Shown: piece by piece, positions 1 to 14,300 of the stretch
Layout of the letters: the number at the start of each line of letters is the position of its first letter
Numbering within the stretch: position 1 is the stretch's first letter
NCBI RefSeq assembly: GCF_050948215.1
Contig: NW_027488783.1
Coordinates: 62,001 to 126,000, forward strand
Direction: 5' to 3'
Origin: Halictus rubicundus
Taxonomy: Eukaryota > Arthropoda > Insecta > Hymenoptera > Halictidae
DNA: 64,000 nucleotides
The notes under the pieces: model-generated
Seen by the model: the letters and a program-made list of their open reading frames with translations, nothing else
Told to the model about the DNA's origin: nothing
Databases searched by the model: none
Program-made: the position numbers and the translations under genes

Positions 1-1390
1 GGGATAGGGTATAGGATAGGATAGGACAGAGGATAGGATAGGATAGAGGATAGGATAGGAATGAGGATAGGATTCGATAGAGGATAGGATAGGATAGAGG
101 ATAGGATAGGATAGAGGATAGGATAGGATTGAGGATAGGATAGGATAGAGGATAGGCTAGAGGATAGGATAGAGGATTGGATAGGATAGAGGATAGGATA
201 GGACAGAGGATAGGATAGGATAGAGGATAGGATAGGAATGAGGATAGGATAGGAATGAGGATAGGATAGGATAGAGGATGGGATAGGATAGAGGATAGGA
301 TAGCATAGAGGATAGGATACGATAGAGGATAGGATAGAGGATAGGATAGAGGATAGGATAGGATAGAGGATAGGATAGGATTGAGGATAGGATTGAGGAT
401 AGGATAGGATAGAGGATAGGATAGAGGATAGGATAGAGGATAGGATAGGATACAGGATAGGATAGGATTGAGGATTGGATAGGATAGAGGATAGGATAGA
501 GGATAGGATAGAGGATAGGATAGAGGATAGGATAGAGGATAGGATAGAGGATAGGATAGGATAGAGGATAGGATAGGAATGAGGATAGGATAGGAATGAG
601 GATAGGATAGGATAGAGGATGGGATAGGATAGAGGATAGGATAGGATAGAGGATAGGATAGAGGATAGGATAGGATACAGGATTGGATAGGATTGAGGAT
701 AGGATAGGATAGAGGATAGGATAGAGGATAGGATAGAGGATTGGATAGGATAGAGGATAGGATAGGATAGTGGATAGGATAGGATAGAGGATAGGATAGG
801 ATAGCGGATGGGATAGGATATAGGATAGGATACGATAGTGGATAGGACAGAAGAAAGGATAGGATAGAGGATAGGATAGGATAGAGGATAGGATAGGATA
901 GAGGATAGGATTCGATAGAGGATAGGATAGGATAGAGGATAGGATAGGATAGAGGATAGGATAGGATTGAGGATAGGATAGGATAGAGGATAGGATAGAG
1001 GATAGGATAGAGGATTGGATAGGATAGAGGATAGGATAGGACAGAGGATAGGATAGGATAGAGGATAGGATAGGAATGAGGATAGGATAGGAATGAGGAT
1101 AGGATAGGATGGAGGAGGGGTAAGATAGAGGATAGGATAGCATAGAGGATAGGATACGATAGAGGATAGGATAGAGGATAGGATAGAGGATAGGATAGGA
1201 TAGAGGATAGGATAGTATTGAGGATAGGATAGGATAGAGGATAGGATAGAGGATAGGATAGAGGATAGGATAGGATAGAGGATAGGATAGGATTGAGGAT
1301 TGGATAGGATAGAGGATAGGATAGAGGATAGGATAGAGGATAGGATAGAGGATAGGATAGAGGATAGGATAGAGGATAGGATAGAGGATA
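1..1390. repeat. Left-edge satellite block with an 838-bp-spaced repeat
   Basis: This stretch is GGATA/GA repeat with no gene. The segment around 71-344, starting at the rare word GATTCGATAGAGG, returns at 909-1182 with a constant offset of 838 bp; GATTGAGG at 127 and 965 and TAGCATAG at 301 and 1139 agree. The copies differ near 277-300 versus 1110-1135, where the second reads GATGGAGGAGGGGTAAG. Runs of the 12-bp unit lie near 484-556 and 1310-1390. Confidence 0.85.
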
Positions 1391-1993
1391 GGATAGGAAT
1401 GAGGATAGGATAGGATAGAGGATAGGATAGGAATGAGGATAGGATAGGATAGAGGATAGGATAGGATAGAGGATTGGAGTGTATAGAGGATAGGCTATAG
1501 GATTGGATAGGATAGAGGATAGGATACGATAGTGGATAGGACAGAGGAAAGGATAGGATAGAGGATAGGATAGAGGATTGGATAGAATAGGTGATATTAT
1601 AGGATAGAGGGTAGGACAGGATAGCGGATAGGATAGGATATAGGATTGGATAGGGTAGAGGATAGGATAGGATGGAGGATAGGATAGGAATGAGGATAGG
1701 ATAGGATAGAGGATAATATAAGATAGAGGATCGGATAGGATCGGATAGAATATAGAATAGGATATAGGATTGGATAGGGTAGAGGATAGGATAGGATGGA
1801 GGATAGGATAGGAATGAGGATAGGATAGGATAGAGGATAGGATAAGATAGAGGATCGGATAGGATCGGATAGAATATAGAATAGGATAGAGGATTGGATA
1901 GGATAGAGGATAGGATAGGATAGAGGATAGGATAGAGGATAGGATAGAGGATAGGATAGGATAGAGGATAGGATAGGATTGAGGATTGGATAG

Positions 1994-2112
1994 GATAGAG
2001 GATAGGATAGAGGATAGGATAGAGGATAGGATAGAGGATAGGATAGAGGATAGGATAGAGGATAGGATAGAGGATAGGATAGAGGATAGGATAGAGGATA
2101 GGATAGAGGATA
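1994..2112 (+). repeat. Run of the 12-bp unit GGATAGGATAGA
   Basis: About ten consecutive 12-bp units (two pentamers plus GA) lie here. The matching run in the second copy of the 4.5-kb duplication is at about 6528-6620. The 12-bp period keeps the reading frame on the C-rich strand, giving (SSIL)n. Confidence 0.88.
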
Positions 2113-2300
2113 GGATAGGATAGGATAGAGGATAGGATAGGATAGAGGATAGGATAGGATAGAGGATAGGATAGGATAGAGGATAGGATAGGATAGAGGA
2201 TAGGATAGGATAGAGGATAGGATAGGATAGAGGATAGGATAGGATAGAGGATAGGATAGGATAGAGGATAGGATAGGATAGAGGATAGGATAGGATAGAG
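2113..2300 (+). repeat. Uniform 17-mer run
   Basis: About eleven consecutive 17-bp units directly follow the 12-mer run and end at GATTGGAGTGTATAGAGG (2301). Confidence 0.88.
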
Positions 2301-4643
2301 GATTGGAGTGTATAGAGGATAGGATAGAGGATTGGAGTGTATAGAGGATAGGATATAGGATTGGACAGGATACAGGATAGCATAGGATGGAGGATAGGAT
2401 AGGATAGCGGATAGGATAGGGTAGAGTATAGAATAGGATAGAGGATAGGATAGGATAGAGGATAGGATAGGAATGAGGATAGGATAGGAATGAGGATAGG
2501 ATAGGATAGAGGATGGGATAGGATAGAGGATAGGATAGGATAGAGGATAGGATACGATAGATGATAGGATAGAGGATAGGATAGGATAGAGGACAGGAGA
2601 CGATAGAGGATAGGATAGGATAGAGGATAGGATAGGATAGAGGATAGGATAGGATAGGATAGAGGATAGGATAGGATAGAGGATAGGATAGGATAGAGGA
2701 TAGAATTGGATAGAGGATAGGATAGGATAGAGGATAGAGGATAGAGGATAGAGGATAGGATAGGATAGAGGATAGGATAGGATAGAGGATAGGATAGGAT
2801 AGAGGATAGGATAGGATAGGATAGAGGATAGGATAGGATAGAGGATAGAATTGGATAGAGGATAGGATAGGATAGAGGATAGAGGATAGAGGATAGAGGA
2901 TAGGATAGGATAGAGGATAGGATAGGATAGAGGATAGGATAGGATAGAGGATAGGATAGGATAGAGGATAGGATATTATAGAGGATAGGATAGGACAGAG
3001 GCTATGATAGGATAGAGGATAGGATAGGATAGAGGATAGGATAGGGGTTTGGATAGGATAGAGGATAGGAGACGATAGAGGATATGATAGGAGATTGTAT
3101 AGGATAGAGGACTGGAGACGATAGATGATAGAACAGGATAGAGGATAGGATAGGATAGAGGATAGGATAGGAATGAGGATAGGATAGGATAGAGTATAGA
3201 ATAGGATAGAGGATAGGATAGGATTGAGGATTGGATAGGATAGAGGAAAGGATAGGATAGGGGATTGGATAGGATGGAGGACAGGAGACGATATAGGATA
3301 GGATAGGTTAGAGGATAGGATAGGATAGGATAGAGGATAGGATAGGATAGAGGATAGGATCGGATAGAGGATAGGATAGGATAGAGGATAGCATAGGATA
3401 GAGGATAGGATAGGATAGAGGATAGGAGACGATAGAGGATAGGATAGGGGATTGGATAGCATAGAGGATAGGAGACGATAGAGGATATGATAGGGGATTG
3501 TATAGGATAGAGGGCAGGAGACGATAGAGGATAGGATAGGATAGAGGATAGGATAGGATAGGATAGAGGATAGGATAGGATACAGGATAGGATAGGATAG
3601 AGGATAGGATAGGATAGAGGATAGCATAGGATAGAGGATAGGATAGAATAGAGGATAGGATTGGATAGAGGATAGGATAGGATAGAGGATAGGATAGGAT
3701 AGAGGATAGGATAGGATAGAGGATAGGATAGGATAGAGGATAGGATAGGATAGGAAGGAGGATAGGATAGGATAGAGGATAGGATAGCATGGAGGATAGG
3801 ATAGGATAGAGGAGAGGATAGGATAGAGGATAGGATAGGATAGAGGATAGGATATGATAGAGGATAGGATAGGATAGAGGATTGGAGTGTATAGAGGATA
3901 GGATATAGGATTGGATAGGATAGAGGATATCATACGATAGTGGATAGGACAGAGGATAGGATAGGATACAGGATAGGATAGAGGATTGGATAGAATAGGT
4001 GACATTATAGGATTGAGGGTAATACAGGATAGCGGACAGGATAGGATATAGGATTGGATAGGATAGAGGATAGGATAGGATGGAGGATAGGATAGGATAG
4101 AGGATACGATAGGATAGAGGATAGGATAGGATAGAGGATTGGAGTGTATAGAGGATAGGATATAGGATTGGATAGGATAGAGGATAGGATACGATAGTGG
4201 ATAGGACAGAGGATAGGATAGGATAGAGGATAGGATAGAGGATTGGATAGAATAGGTGATATTATAGGATAGAGGGTAGGACAGGATAGCGGATAGGATA
4301 GGATATAGGATTGGATAGGGTAGAGGATAGGATAGGATGGAGGATAGGATAGGAATGAGGATAGGATAGGATAGAGGATAGGATAAGATAGAGGATCGGA
4401 TAGGATCGGATAGAATATAGAATAGGATAGAGGATTGGATAGGATAGAGGATAGGATAGGATAGAGGATAGGATAGAGGATAGGATAGAGGATAGGATAG
4501 AGGATAGGATAGAGGATAGGATAGGATAGAGGATAGGATAGGATTGAGAATTGGATAGGATAGAGGATAGGATAGAGGATAGGATAGAGGATAGGATAGA
4601 GGATAGGATAGAGGACAGGATAGAGGATAGGATAGGAATGAGG

Positions 4644-4899
4644 ATAGGATAGGATAGAGGATAGGATAGGATAGAGGATAGGATAGGATAGAGGATAGGA
4701 TAGGATAGAGGATAGGATAGGATAGAGGATAGGATAGGATAGAGGATAGGATAGGATAGAGGATAGGATAGGATAGAGGATAGGATAGGATAGAGGATAG
4801 GATAGGATAGAGGATAGGATAGGATAGAGGATAGGATAGGATAGAGGATAGGATAGGATAGAGGATAGGATAGGATAGAGGATAGGATAGGATAGAGGA
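4644..4899 (+). repeat. Uniform 17-mer run
   Basis: About fifteen consecutive 17-bp units lie between a GAATGAGG variant and GATTGGAGTGTATAGAGG. The equivalent run in copy 2 of the large duplication is at about 9013-9268. Confidence 0.88.
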
Positions 4900-6527
4900 T
4901 TGGAGTGTATAGAGGATAGGATATAGGATTGGACAGGATACAGGATAGGATAGGATGGAGGATAGGATAGGATAGCGGATAGGATAGGGTAGAGTATAGA
5001 ATAGGATAGAGGATAGGATAGGATAGAGGATAGGATAGGAATGAGGATAGGATAGGAATGAGGATAGGATAGGATAGAGGATGGGATAGGATAGAGGATA
5101 GGATAGGATAGAGGATAGGATACGATAGATGATAGGATAGAGGATAGGATAGGATAGAGGACAGGAGACGATAGAGGATAGGATAGGATAGAGGATAGGA
5201 TAGGATAGGATAGGGGATAGAATTGGATAGAGGATAGGATAGGATAGAGGATAGAGGATAGAGGATAGAGGATAGAGGATAGGATAGGATAGAGGATAGG
5301 ATAGGATAGAGGATAGGATAGGATAGACGATAGGATAGGATAGAGGATAGGATATCATAGAGGATAGGATAGGATAGAGGATAGGATAGGATAGAGGATA
5401 GGATAGGATAGAGGATAGGATAGGATAGAGGATAGGATAGGATAGATGATAGGATAGGATAGAGGATAGGATAGGATAGAGGATAGGATAGGATAGAGGA
5501 TTGGAGTGTATAGAGGATAGGATATAGGATTGGACAGGATACAGGATAGGATAGGATGGAGGATAGGATAGGATAGCGGATAGGATAGGGTAGAGTATAG
5601 AATAGGATAGAGGATAGGATAGGATAGAGGATAGGATAGGATAGAGGATAGGATAGAGGATAGGATAGGGGATGGATAGGATAGTTGATACGATAGGATA
5701 GAGAATAGGATAGGGGATTGGATAGGATACAGGATAGGATAGGATAGGATAGAGAATAGGATAGGATAGTGGATAATATAGGATAAAGGAGACCATAGAC
5801 GATAAGATAGGATAGAGGATAGGATACGATAGAGGATAGGATAGGATAGCGGATAGGATAGGATATTGGATTGGATAGGATAGAGGATAGGATAGGATAG
5901 AGGATAGGATCGGATAGCGGATAGGAATGAGGATAGGATAGGATAGAGGATAGGATAGGAATGAGGATAGGATAGGATAGAGGATAGGATAGGATAGAGG
6001 ATTGGAGTGTATAGAGGATAGGCTATAGGATTGGATAGGATAGAGGATAGGATACGATAGTGGATAGGACAGAGGAAAGGATAGGATAGAGGATAGGATA
6101 GAGGATTGGATAGAATAGGTGATATTATAGGATAGAGGGTAGGACAGGATAGCGGATAGGATAGGATATAGGATTGGATAGGGTAGAGGATAGGATAGGA
6201 TGGAGGATAGGATAGGAATGAGGATAGGATAGGATAGAGGATAGGATAAGATAGAGGATCGGATAGGATCGGATAGAATATAGAATAGGATATAGGATTG
6301 GATAGGGTAGAGGATAGGATAGGATGGAGGATAGGATAGGAATGAGGATAGGATAGGATAGAGGATAGGATAAGATAGAGGATCGGATAGGATCGGATAG
6401 AATATAGAATAGGATAGAGGATTGGATAGGATAGAGGATAGGATAGGATAGAGGATAGGATAGAGGATAGGATAGAGGATAGGATAGGATAGAGGATAGG
6501 ATAGGATTGAGGATTGGATAGGATAGA

Positions 6528-6820
6528 GGATAGGATAGAGGATAGGATAGAGGATAGGATAGAGGATAGGATAGAGGATAGGATAGAGGATAGGATAGAG
6601 GATAGGATAGAGGATAGGATCAGATAGGATAGAGGATAGGATAGGATAGAGGATAGGATAGGATAGAGGATAGGATAGGATAGAGGATAGGATAGGATAG
6701 AGGATAGGATAGGATAGAGGATAGGATAGGATAGAGGATAGGATAGGATAGAGGATAGGATAGGATAGAGGATAGGATAGGATAGAGGATAGGATAGGAT
6801 AGAGGATAGGATAGGATAGA
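6528..6820 (+). repeat. 12-mer run followed by a 17-mer run
   Basis: The 12-bp units at about 6528-6620 end at a single GATCAGATAGG variant. Uniform 17-bp units follow from about 6631 to 6820, up to GATTGGAGTG at 6822. The order is the same as at 1994-2300. Confidence 0.86.
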
Positions 6821-9012
6821 GGATTGGAGTGTATAGAGGATAGGATAGAGGATTGGAGTGTATAGAGGATAGGATATAGGATTGGACAGGATACAGGATA
6901 GGATAGGATGGAGGATAGGATAGGATAGCGGATAGGATAGGGTAGAGTATAGAATAGGATAGAGGATAGGATAGGATAGAGGATAGGATAGGAATGAGGA
7001 TAGGATAGGAATGAGGATAGGATAGGATAGAGGATGGGATAGGATAGAGGATAGGATAGGATAGAGGATAGGATACGATAGATGATAGGATAGAGGATAG
7101 GATAGGATAGAGGACAGGAGACGATAGAGGATAGGATAGGATAGAGGATAGGATAGGATAGAGGATAGGATAGGATAGGATAGAGGATAGGATAGGATAG
7201 AGGATAGAATTGGATAGAGGATAGGATAGGATAGAGGATAGAGGATAGAGGATAGAGGATAGGATAGGATAGAGGATAGGATAGGATAGAGGATAGGATA
7301 GGATAGAGGATAGGATAGGATAGAGGATAGGATAGGATAGAGGATAGGATATTATAGAGGATAGGATAGGACAGAGGCTATGATAGGATAGAGGATAGGA
7401 TAGGATAGAGGATAGGATAGGGGTTTGGATAGGATAGAGGATAGGAGACGATAGAGGATATGATAGGAGATTGTATAGGATAGAGGACTGGAGACGATAG
7501 ATGATAGAACAGGATAGAGGATAGGATAGGATAGAGGATAGGATAGGAATGAGGATAGGATAGGATAGAGTATAGAATAGGATAGAGGATAGGATAGGAT
7601 TGAGGATTGGATAGGATAGAGGAAAGGATAGGATAGGGGATTGGATAGGATGGAGGACAGGAGACGATATAGGATAGGATAGGTTAGAGGATAGGATAGG
7701 ATAGGATAGAGGATAGGATAGGATAGAGGATAGGATCGGATAGAGGATAGGATAGGATAGAGGATAGCATAGGATAGAAGATAGGATAGGATAGAGGATA
7801 GGAGACGATAGAGGATAGGATAGGTGATTGGATAGCATAGAGGATAGGAGACGATAGAGGATATGATAGGGGATTGTATAGGATAGAGGGCAGGAGACGA
7901 TAGAGGATAGGATAGGATAGAGGATAGGATAGGATACAGGATAGGATAGGATAGAGGATAGGATAGGATAGAGGATAGCATAGGATAGAGGATAGGATAG
8001 AATAGAGGATAGGATTGGATAGAGGATAGGATAGGATAGAGGATAGGATAGGATAGAGGATAGGATAGGATAGAGGATAGGATAGGATAGAGGATAGGAT
8101 AGGATAGAGGATAGGATAGGATAGGAAGGAGGATAGGATAGGATAGAGGATAGGATAGCATGGAGGATAGGATAGGATAGAGGAGAGGATAGGATAGAGG
8201 ATAGGATAGGATAGAGGATAGGATATGATAGAGGATAGGATAGGATAGAGGATTGGAGTGTATAGAGGATAGGATATAGGATTGGATAGGATAGAGGATA
8301 TCATACGATAGTGGATAGGACAGAGGATAGGATAGGATACAGGATAGGATAGAGGATTGGATAGAATAGGTGACATTATAGGATTGAGGGTAATACAGGA
8401 TAGCGGACAGGATAGGATATAGGATTGGATAGGATAGAGGATAGGATAGGATGGAGGATAGGATAGGATAGAGGATACGATAGGATAGAGGATAGGATAG
8501 GATAGAGGATTGGAGTGTATAGAGGATAGGATATAGGATTGGATAGGATAGAGGATAGGATACGATAGTGGATAGGACAGAGGATAGGATAGGATAGAGG
8601 ATAGGATAGAGGATTGGATAGAATAGGTGATATTATAGGATAGAGGGTAGGACAGGATAGCGGATAGGATAGGATATAGGATTGGATAGGGTAGAGGATA
8701 GGATAGGATGGAGGATAGGATAGGAATGAGGATAGGATAGGATAGAGGATAGGATAAGATAGAGGATCGGATAGGATCGGATAGAATATAGAATAGGATA
8801 GAGGATTGGATAGGATAGAGGATAGGATAGGATAGAGGATAGGATAGAGGATAGGATAGAGGATAGGATAGAGGATAGGATAGAGGATAGGATAGGATAG
8901 AGGATAGGATAGGATTGAGAATTGGATAGGATAGAGGATAGGATAGAGGATAGGATAGAGGATAGGATAGAGGATAGGATAGAGGATAGGATAGAGGATA
9001 GGATAGGAATGA

Positions 9013-9268
9013 GGATAGGATAGGATAGAGGATAGGATAGGATAGAGGATAGGATAGGATAGAGGATAGGATAGGATAGAGGATAGGATAGGATAGAGGA
9101 TAGGATAGGATAGAGGATAGGATAGGATAGAGGATAGGATAGGATAGAGGATAGGATAGGATAGAGGATAGGATAGGATAGAGGATAGGATAGGATAGAG
9201 GATAGGATAGGATAGAGGATAGGATAGGATAGAGGATAGGATAGGATAGAGGATAGGATAGGATAGAG
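9013..9268 (+). repeat. Uniform 17-mer run
   Basis: About fifteen uniform 17-bp units start after GAATGAGG and end at GATTGGAGTGTATAGAGG. This is the counterpart of 4644-4899. Confidence 0.88.
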
Positions 9269-10295
9269 GATTGGAGTGTATAGAGGATAGGATATAGGAT
9301 TGGACAGGATACAGGATAGGATAGGATGGAGGATAGGATAGGATAGCGGATAGGATAGGGTAGAGTATAGAATAGGATAGAGGATAGGATAGGATAGAGG
9401 ATAGGATAGGAATGAGGATAGGATAGGAATGAGGATAGGATAGGATAGAGGATGGGATAGGATAGAGGATAGGATAGGATAGAGGATAGGATACGATAGA
9501 TGATAGGATAGAGGATAGGATAGGATAGAGGACAGGAGACGATAGAGGATAGGATAGGATAGAGGATAGGATAGGATAGGATAGAGGATAGAATTGGATA
9601 GAGGATAGGATAGGATAGAGGATAGAGGATAGAGGATAGAGGATAGAGGATAGGATAGGATAGAGGATAGGATAGGATAGAGGATAGGATAGGATAGACG
9701 ATAGGATAGGATAGAGGATAGGATATCATAGAGGATAGGATAGGATAGAGGATAGGATAGGATAGAGGATAGGATAGGATAGAGGATAGGATAGGATAGA
9801 GGATAGGATAGGATAGAGGATAGGATAGGATAGATGATAGGATAGGATAGAGGATAGGATAGGATAGAGGATAGGATAGGATAGAGGATTGGAGTGTATA
9901 GAGGATAGGATATAGGATTGGACAGGATACAGGATAGGATAGGATGGAGGATAGGATAGGATAGCGGATAGGATAGGGTAGAGTATAGAATAGGATAGAG
10001 GATAGGATAGGATAGAGGATAGGATAGGATAGAGGATAGGATAGAGGATAGGATAGGGGATGGATAGGATAGTTGATACGATAGGATAGAGAATAGGATA
10101 GGGGATTGGATAGGATACAGGATAGGATAGGATAGGATAGAGAATAGGATAGGATAGTGGATAATATAGGATAAAGGAGACCATAGACGATAAGATAGGA
10201 TAGAGGATAGGATACGATAGAGGATAGGATAGGATAGCGGATAGGATAGGATATTGGATTGGATAGGATAGAGGATAGGATAGGATAGAGGATAG

Positions 10296-11340
10296 GATCG
10301 GATAGAGGATAGAATAGGATATAGGATTGGATAGGATGAAGGATAGGATAGGATAGAGGATAGAGGATAGGATAGAGGATAGAGGATAGGATAGGATAGA
10401 GGATAGGATAGGATAGAGGATAGGATAGGATTGAGGATTGGATAGGATAGAGGAAAGGATAGGATAGGGGATTGGATAGGATGGAGGACAGGAGACGATA
10501 TGGGATAGGATAGGATAGAGGATAGGATAGGATAGGATAGAGGATAGGATAGGATAGAGGATAGGATCGGATAGAGGATAGGATAGGATAGAGGATAGCA
10601 TAGGATAGAGGATAGGATAGGATAGAGGATAGGAGACGATAGAGGATAGGATAGGGGATTGGATAGCATAGAGGATAGGAGACGATAGAGGATATGATAG
10701 GGGATTGTATAGGATAGAGGGCAGGAGACGATAGAGGATAGGATAGGATAGAGGATAGGATAGGATAGGATAGAGGATAGGATAGGATAGAGGATAGGAT
10801 AGGATAGAGGATAGCATAGGATAGAGGATAGGATAGAATAGAGGATAGGATTGGATAGAGGATAGGATAGGATAGAGGATAGGATAGGATAGAGGATAGG
10901 ATAGGATAGAGGATAGGATAGGATAGAGGATAGGATAGGATAGAGGATAGGATAGGATAGAGGATAGGATAGGATAGAGGATAGGATAGGATAGAGGATA
11001 GGATAGGATAGGAAGGAGGATAGGATAGGATAGAGGATAGGATAGCATGGAGGATAGGATAGGATAGAGGAGAGGATAGGATAGAGGATAGGATAGGATA
11101 GAGGATAGGATATGATAGAGGATAGGATAGGATAGAGGATTGGAGTGTATAGAGGATAGGATATAGGATTGGATAGGATAGAGGATATCATACGATAGTG
11201 GATAGGACAGAGGATAGGATAGGATACAGGATAGGATAGAGGATTGGATAGAATAGGTGACATTATAGGATTGAGGGTAATACAGGATAGCGGACAGGAT
11301 AGGATATAGGATTGGATAGGATAGAGGATAGGATAGGATG
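10296..11340. repeat. Partial third copy of an internal ~0.9-kb block
   Basis: About 10421-11340 repeats the block at roughly 7590-8455, which also lies at 3214-4080. GAGGAAAGG is at 10450 versus 7619 (offset 2831). AGGAAGGAGG is at 11010 versus 8123 and GACATTATAGG at 11259 versus 8372 (both offset 2887). The 56-bp change in offset marks an internal indel. The stretch before 10421 is plain GGATA/GA repeat. No gene is present. Confidence 0.8.
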
Positions 11341-14300
11341 GAGGATAGGATAGGATAGCGGATAGGATAGGGTAGAGTATAGAATAGGATAGAGGAGAGG
11401 ATAGGATAGAGGATAGGATAGGAATGAGGATAGGATAGGAATGAGGATAGGATAGGATAGAGGATGGGATAGGATAGAGGATAGGATAGGATAGAGGATA
11501 GGATAGGATAGAGGATAGGATAGGATAGAGGATAGGATAGGATAGAGGATAGGATGGGATAGAGGATAGGATAGGATAGCGGATGGGATATGATATAGGA
11601 TAGGATAGGATAGAGGATAGGATAGGATAGAGGATAGGATAGGATAGAGGATAGGATAGGATAGGATAGAGGATAGGATCGGATAGCGGTTAGGATAGGG
11701 GATTGGATAGGATAGAGGATAGAATAGGATAGAGGATAGGATAGGATCGGATAGAGCATAGTATAGGGGATTGGATAGGATAGCATAGCGGATAGGATTG
11801 GGTAGAGTATAGAATAGTATGGAGGATAGGATAGAATAGAGGATAGGATAAGATAGATACTCGGATATGATCGGATAGAACATAGAATAGGATAGAGGCT
11901 AATATAGGATAGAGGATAGGATGGGATAGAGGATAGGATAGGATAGAGGATGGTATAGAGGATAGGATAGGACAGAGGACAGGAGACGATAGAGGATAGG
12001 ATAGGGGATTGGATAGTATAGAGGATAGGAGACGATAGAGGATATGATAGGGGATTGTATAGGATAGAGGATAGGATAGGATAGAGGATAGGATAGGATA
12101 GAGGATAGGATAGGATAGAGGATAGGATAGGATAGAGCATAGGATAGGATAGAGGATAGGATATTATAGAGGATTGGATAGGATAGAGGATAGGATAGGA
12201 TAGAGGATTGGAGTGTATAGAGGATAGGATATAGGATTGGATAGGATAGAGGATATTATACGATAGTGGATAGGACAGAGGATAGGATAGGATAGAGGAT
12301 AGGATAGAGGATTGGATAGGATAGAGGATAGGATAGGATGGAGGATAGGATAGGATAGCGGATAGGATAGGGTAGAGTATAGAATAGGATAGAGGAGAGG
12401 ATAGGATAGAGGATAGGATAGGAATGAGGATAGGATAGGAATGAGTATAGGATAGGATAGAGGATGGGATAGGATAGAGGATAGGATAGGATAGAGGATA
12501 GGATACGATAGAGGATAGGATAGAGGATAGGATAGGATAGAGGATTGGATAGGATTGAGGATAGGATAGGATAGAGGATAGGATAGAGGATTTGATAGGA
12601 TAGAGGATAGGATCGGATAGCGGTTAGGATAGGGGATTGGATAGGATAGAGGATAGAATAGGATAGAGGATAGGATAGGATCGGATAGAGCATAGTATTG
12701 GGGATTTTATAGGATAGCATAGCGGATAGGATTGGGTAGAGTATAGAATAGTATGGAGGATAGGATAGAATAGAGGATAGGATAAGATAGATACTCGGAT
12801 ATGATCGGATAGAACATAGAATAGGATAGAGGCTAATATAGGATAGAGGATAGGATGGGATAGAGGATAGGATAGGATAGAGGATGGTATAGAGGATAGG
12901 ATAGGACAGAAGACAGGACACGATAGAGGATAGGATAGGGGATTGGATAGTATAGAGGATAGGAGACGATAGAGGATATGATAGGGGATTGTATAGGATA
13001 GAGGGCAGGAGACGATAGAGGATAGGATAGGATAGAGAATAGGATAGGATACGATAGAGGATAGGATAGGATAGAGGATAGGATAGGATAGAGGATAGGA
13101 TAGGATAGAGGATAGCATAGGATAGAGGATAGGATAGGATAGAGGATAGGATTGGATAGAGGATAGGATAGGATAGAGGATAGGATAGGATAGAGGATAG
13201 GATATTATAGAGGATAGGATAGGATAGAGGATAGGATAGGATAGAGGATTGGAGTGTATAGAGGATAGGATATAGGATTGGATAGGATAGAGGATATTAT
13301 ACGATAGTGGATAGGACAGAGGATAGGATAGGATAGAGGATAGGATAGAGGATTGGATAGGATAGAGGATAGGATAGGATGGAGGATAGGATAGGATAGC
13401 GGATAGGATAGGGTAGAGTATAGAATAGGATAGAGGAGAGGATAGGATAGAGGATAGGATAGGATAGAGGATAGGATAGGAATGAGGATAGGATAGGAAT
13501 GAGTATAGGATAGGATAGAGGATGGGATAGGATAGAGGATAGGATAGGATAGAGGATAGGATATGATAGAGGATAGGATAGAGGATAGGATAGGATAGAG
13601 GATTGGATAGGATTGAGGATAGGATAGGATAGGGGATAGGATAGAGGATAGGATAGAGGATTGGATAGGATAGAGGATAGGATAGGATAGAGGATAGGAT
13701 GGGATAGAGGATAGGATAGGATAGCGGATGGGATAGGATATAGGATAGGATAGGATAGAGGATAGGATAGGATAGAGGATAGGATAGGATAGAGGATAGG
13801 ATCGGATAGCGGTTAGGATAGGGGATTGGATAGGATAGAGGATAGAATAGGATAGAGGCTAATATAGGATAGAGGATAGGATGGGATAGAGGATAGGATA
13901 GGATAGAGGATGGGATAGAGGATAGTATAGGATAGAGGACAGGAGACGATAGAGGATAGGATAGGATAGAGGATAGTATACGATAGTGGATAGGATAGAG
14001 GATAGGATAGGATAGCGGATGGGATAGTATATAGGATAGGATAGGATAGAGGATAGGATAGGACAGAGGACAGGAGACGATAGAGGATAGGATAGGGGAT
14101 TGGATAGTATAGAGGATAGGAGACGATAGAGGATATGATAGGGGATTGTATAGGATAGAGGGCAGGAGACGATAGAGGATAGGATAGGATAGAGGATAGG
14201 ATAGGATAGGATAGAGGATAGGATAGGATAGAGGATAGGATAGGATAGAGGATAGGATAGGATAGAGGATAGCATAGGATAGACAATAGGATAGGATAGA

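Larger units (their letters stand above)
1597..5796 (-). other. Stop-free frame of 1399 codons, not a gene
   Basis: This is the same artefact as at 22825-27900. The frame covers most of the first copy of the ~4.5-kb duplication. Shorter frames, such as 3308-3790, overlap it in another register and encode the same kind of peptide, which shows the openness is a property of the DNA repeat. Confidence 0.95.
1391..5918. repeat. Copy 1 of a ~4.5-kb tandem duplication
   Basis: This block aligns with 5919-10295. The offset is 4528 bp at the left end (GATTGGAGTG with GGCTATAGG at 1472 and 6000), 4521 near 2301, 4376 near 3243-3305, 4371 from 3752 to 5358 and 4378 near 5694. It therefore carries several indels, the largest near 145 bp. 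It contains a 12-mer run, two long 17-mer runs, four copies of the GATTGGAGTGTATAGAGG word beyond the first, the GACATTATAGG word at 4001 and the GACCATAGACGATAAG word near 5790. No gene is present. Confidence 0.85.
5919..10295. repeat. Copy 2 of the ~4.5-kb tandem duplication
   Basis: This is the right-hand partner of 1391-5918 and carries the same order of marker words: GATTGGAGTG at 6000 and 6822, AGGTTAGAGG at 7681, AGGAAGGAGG at 8123, GACATTATAGG at 8372 and GTTGATACG at 10072. It is shorter than copy 1 because of several indels. Similarity stops about 5917 in copy 1 and 10295 in copy 2, after GGATAGGATCGGATAG. No gene is present. Confidence 0.85.

Noticed and set aside
71..90. CENP-B-box-like word around GATTCGATAGAGG (also at 909).
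   Set aside because: It matches only the TTCG-N4-A half. The CGGG half is absent, and the word is not periodic in the array. GGTTCGGATAGG after 55 kb fails in the same way.
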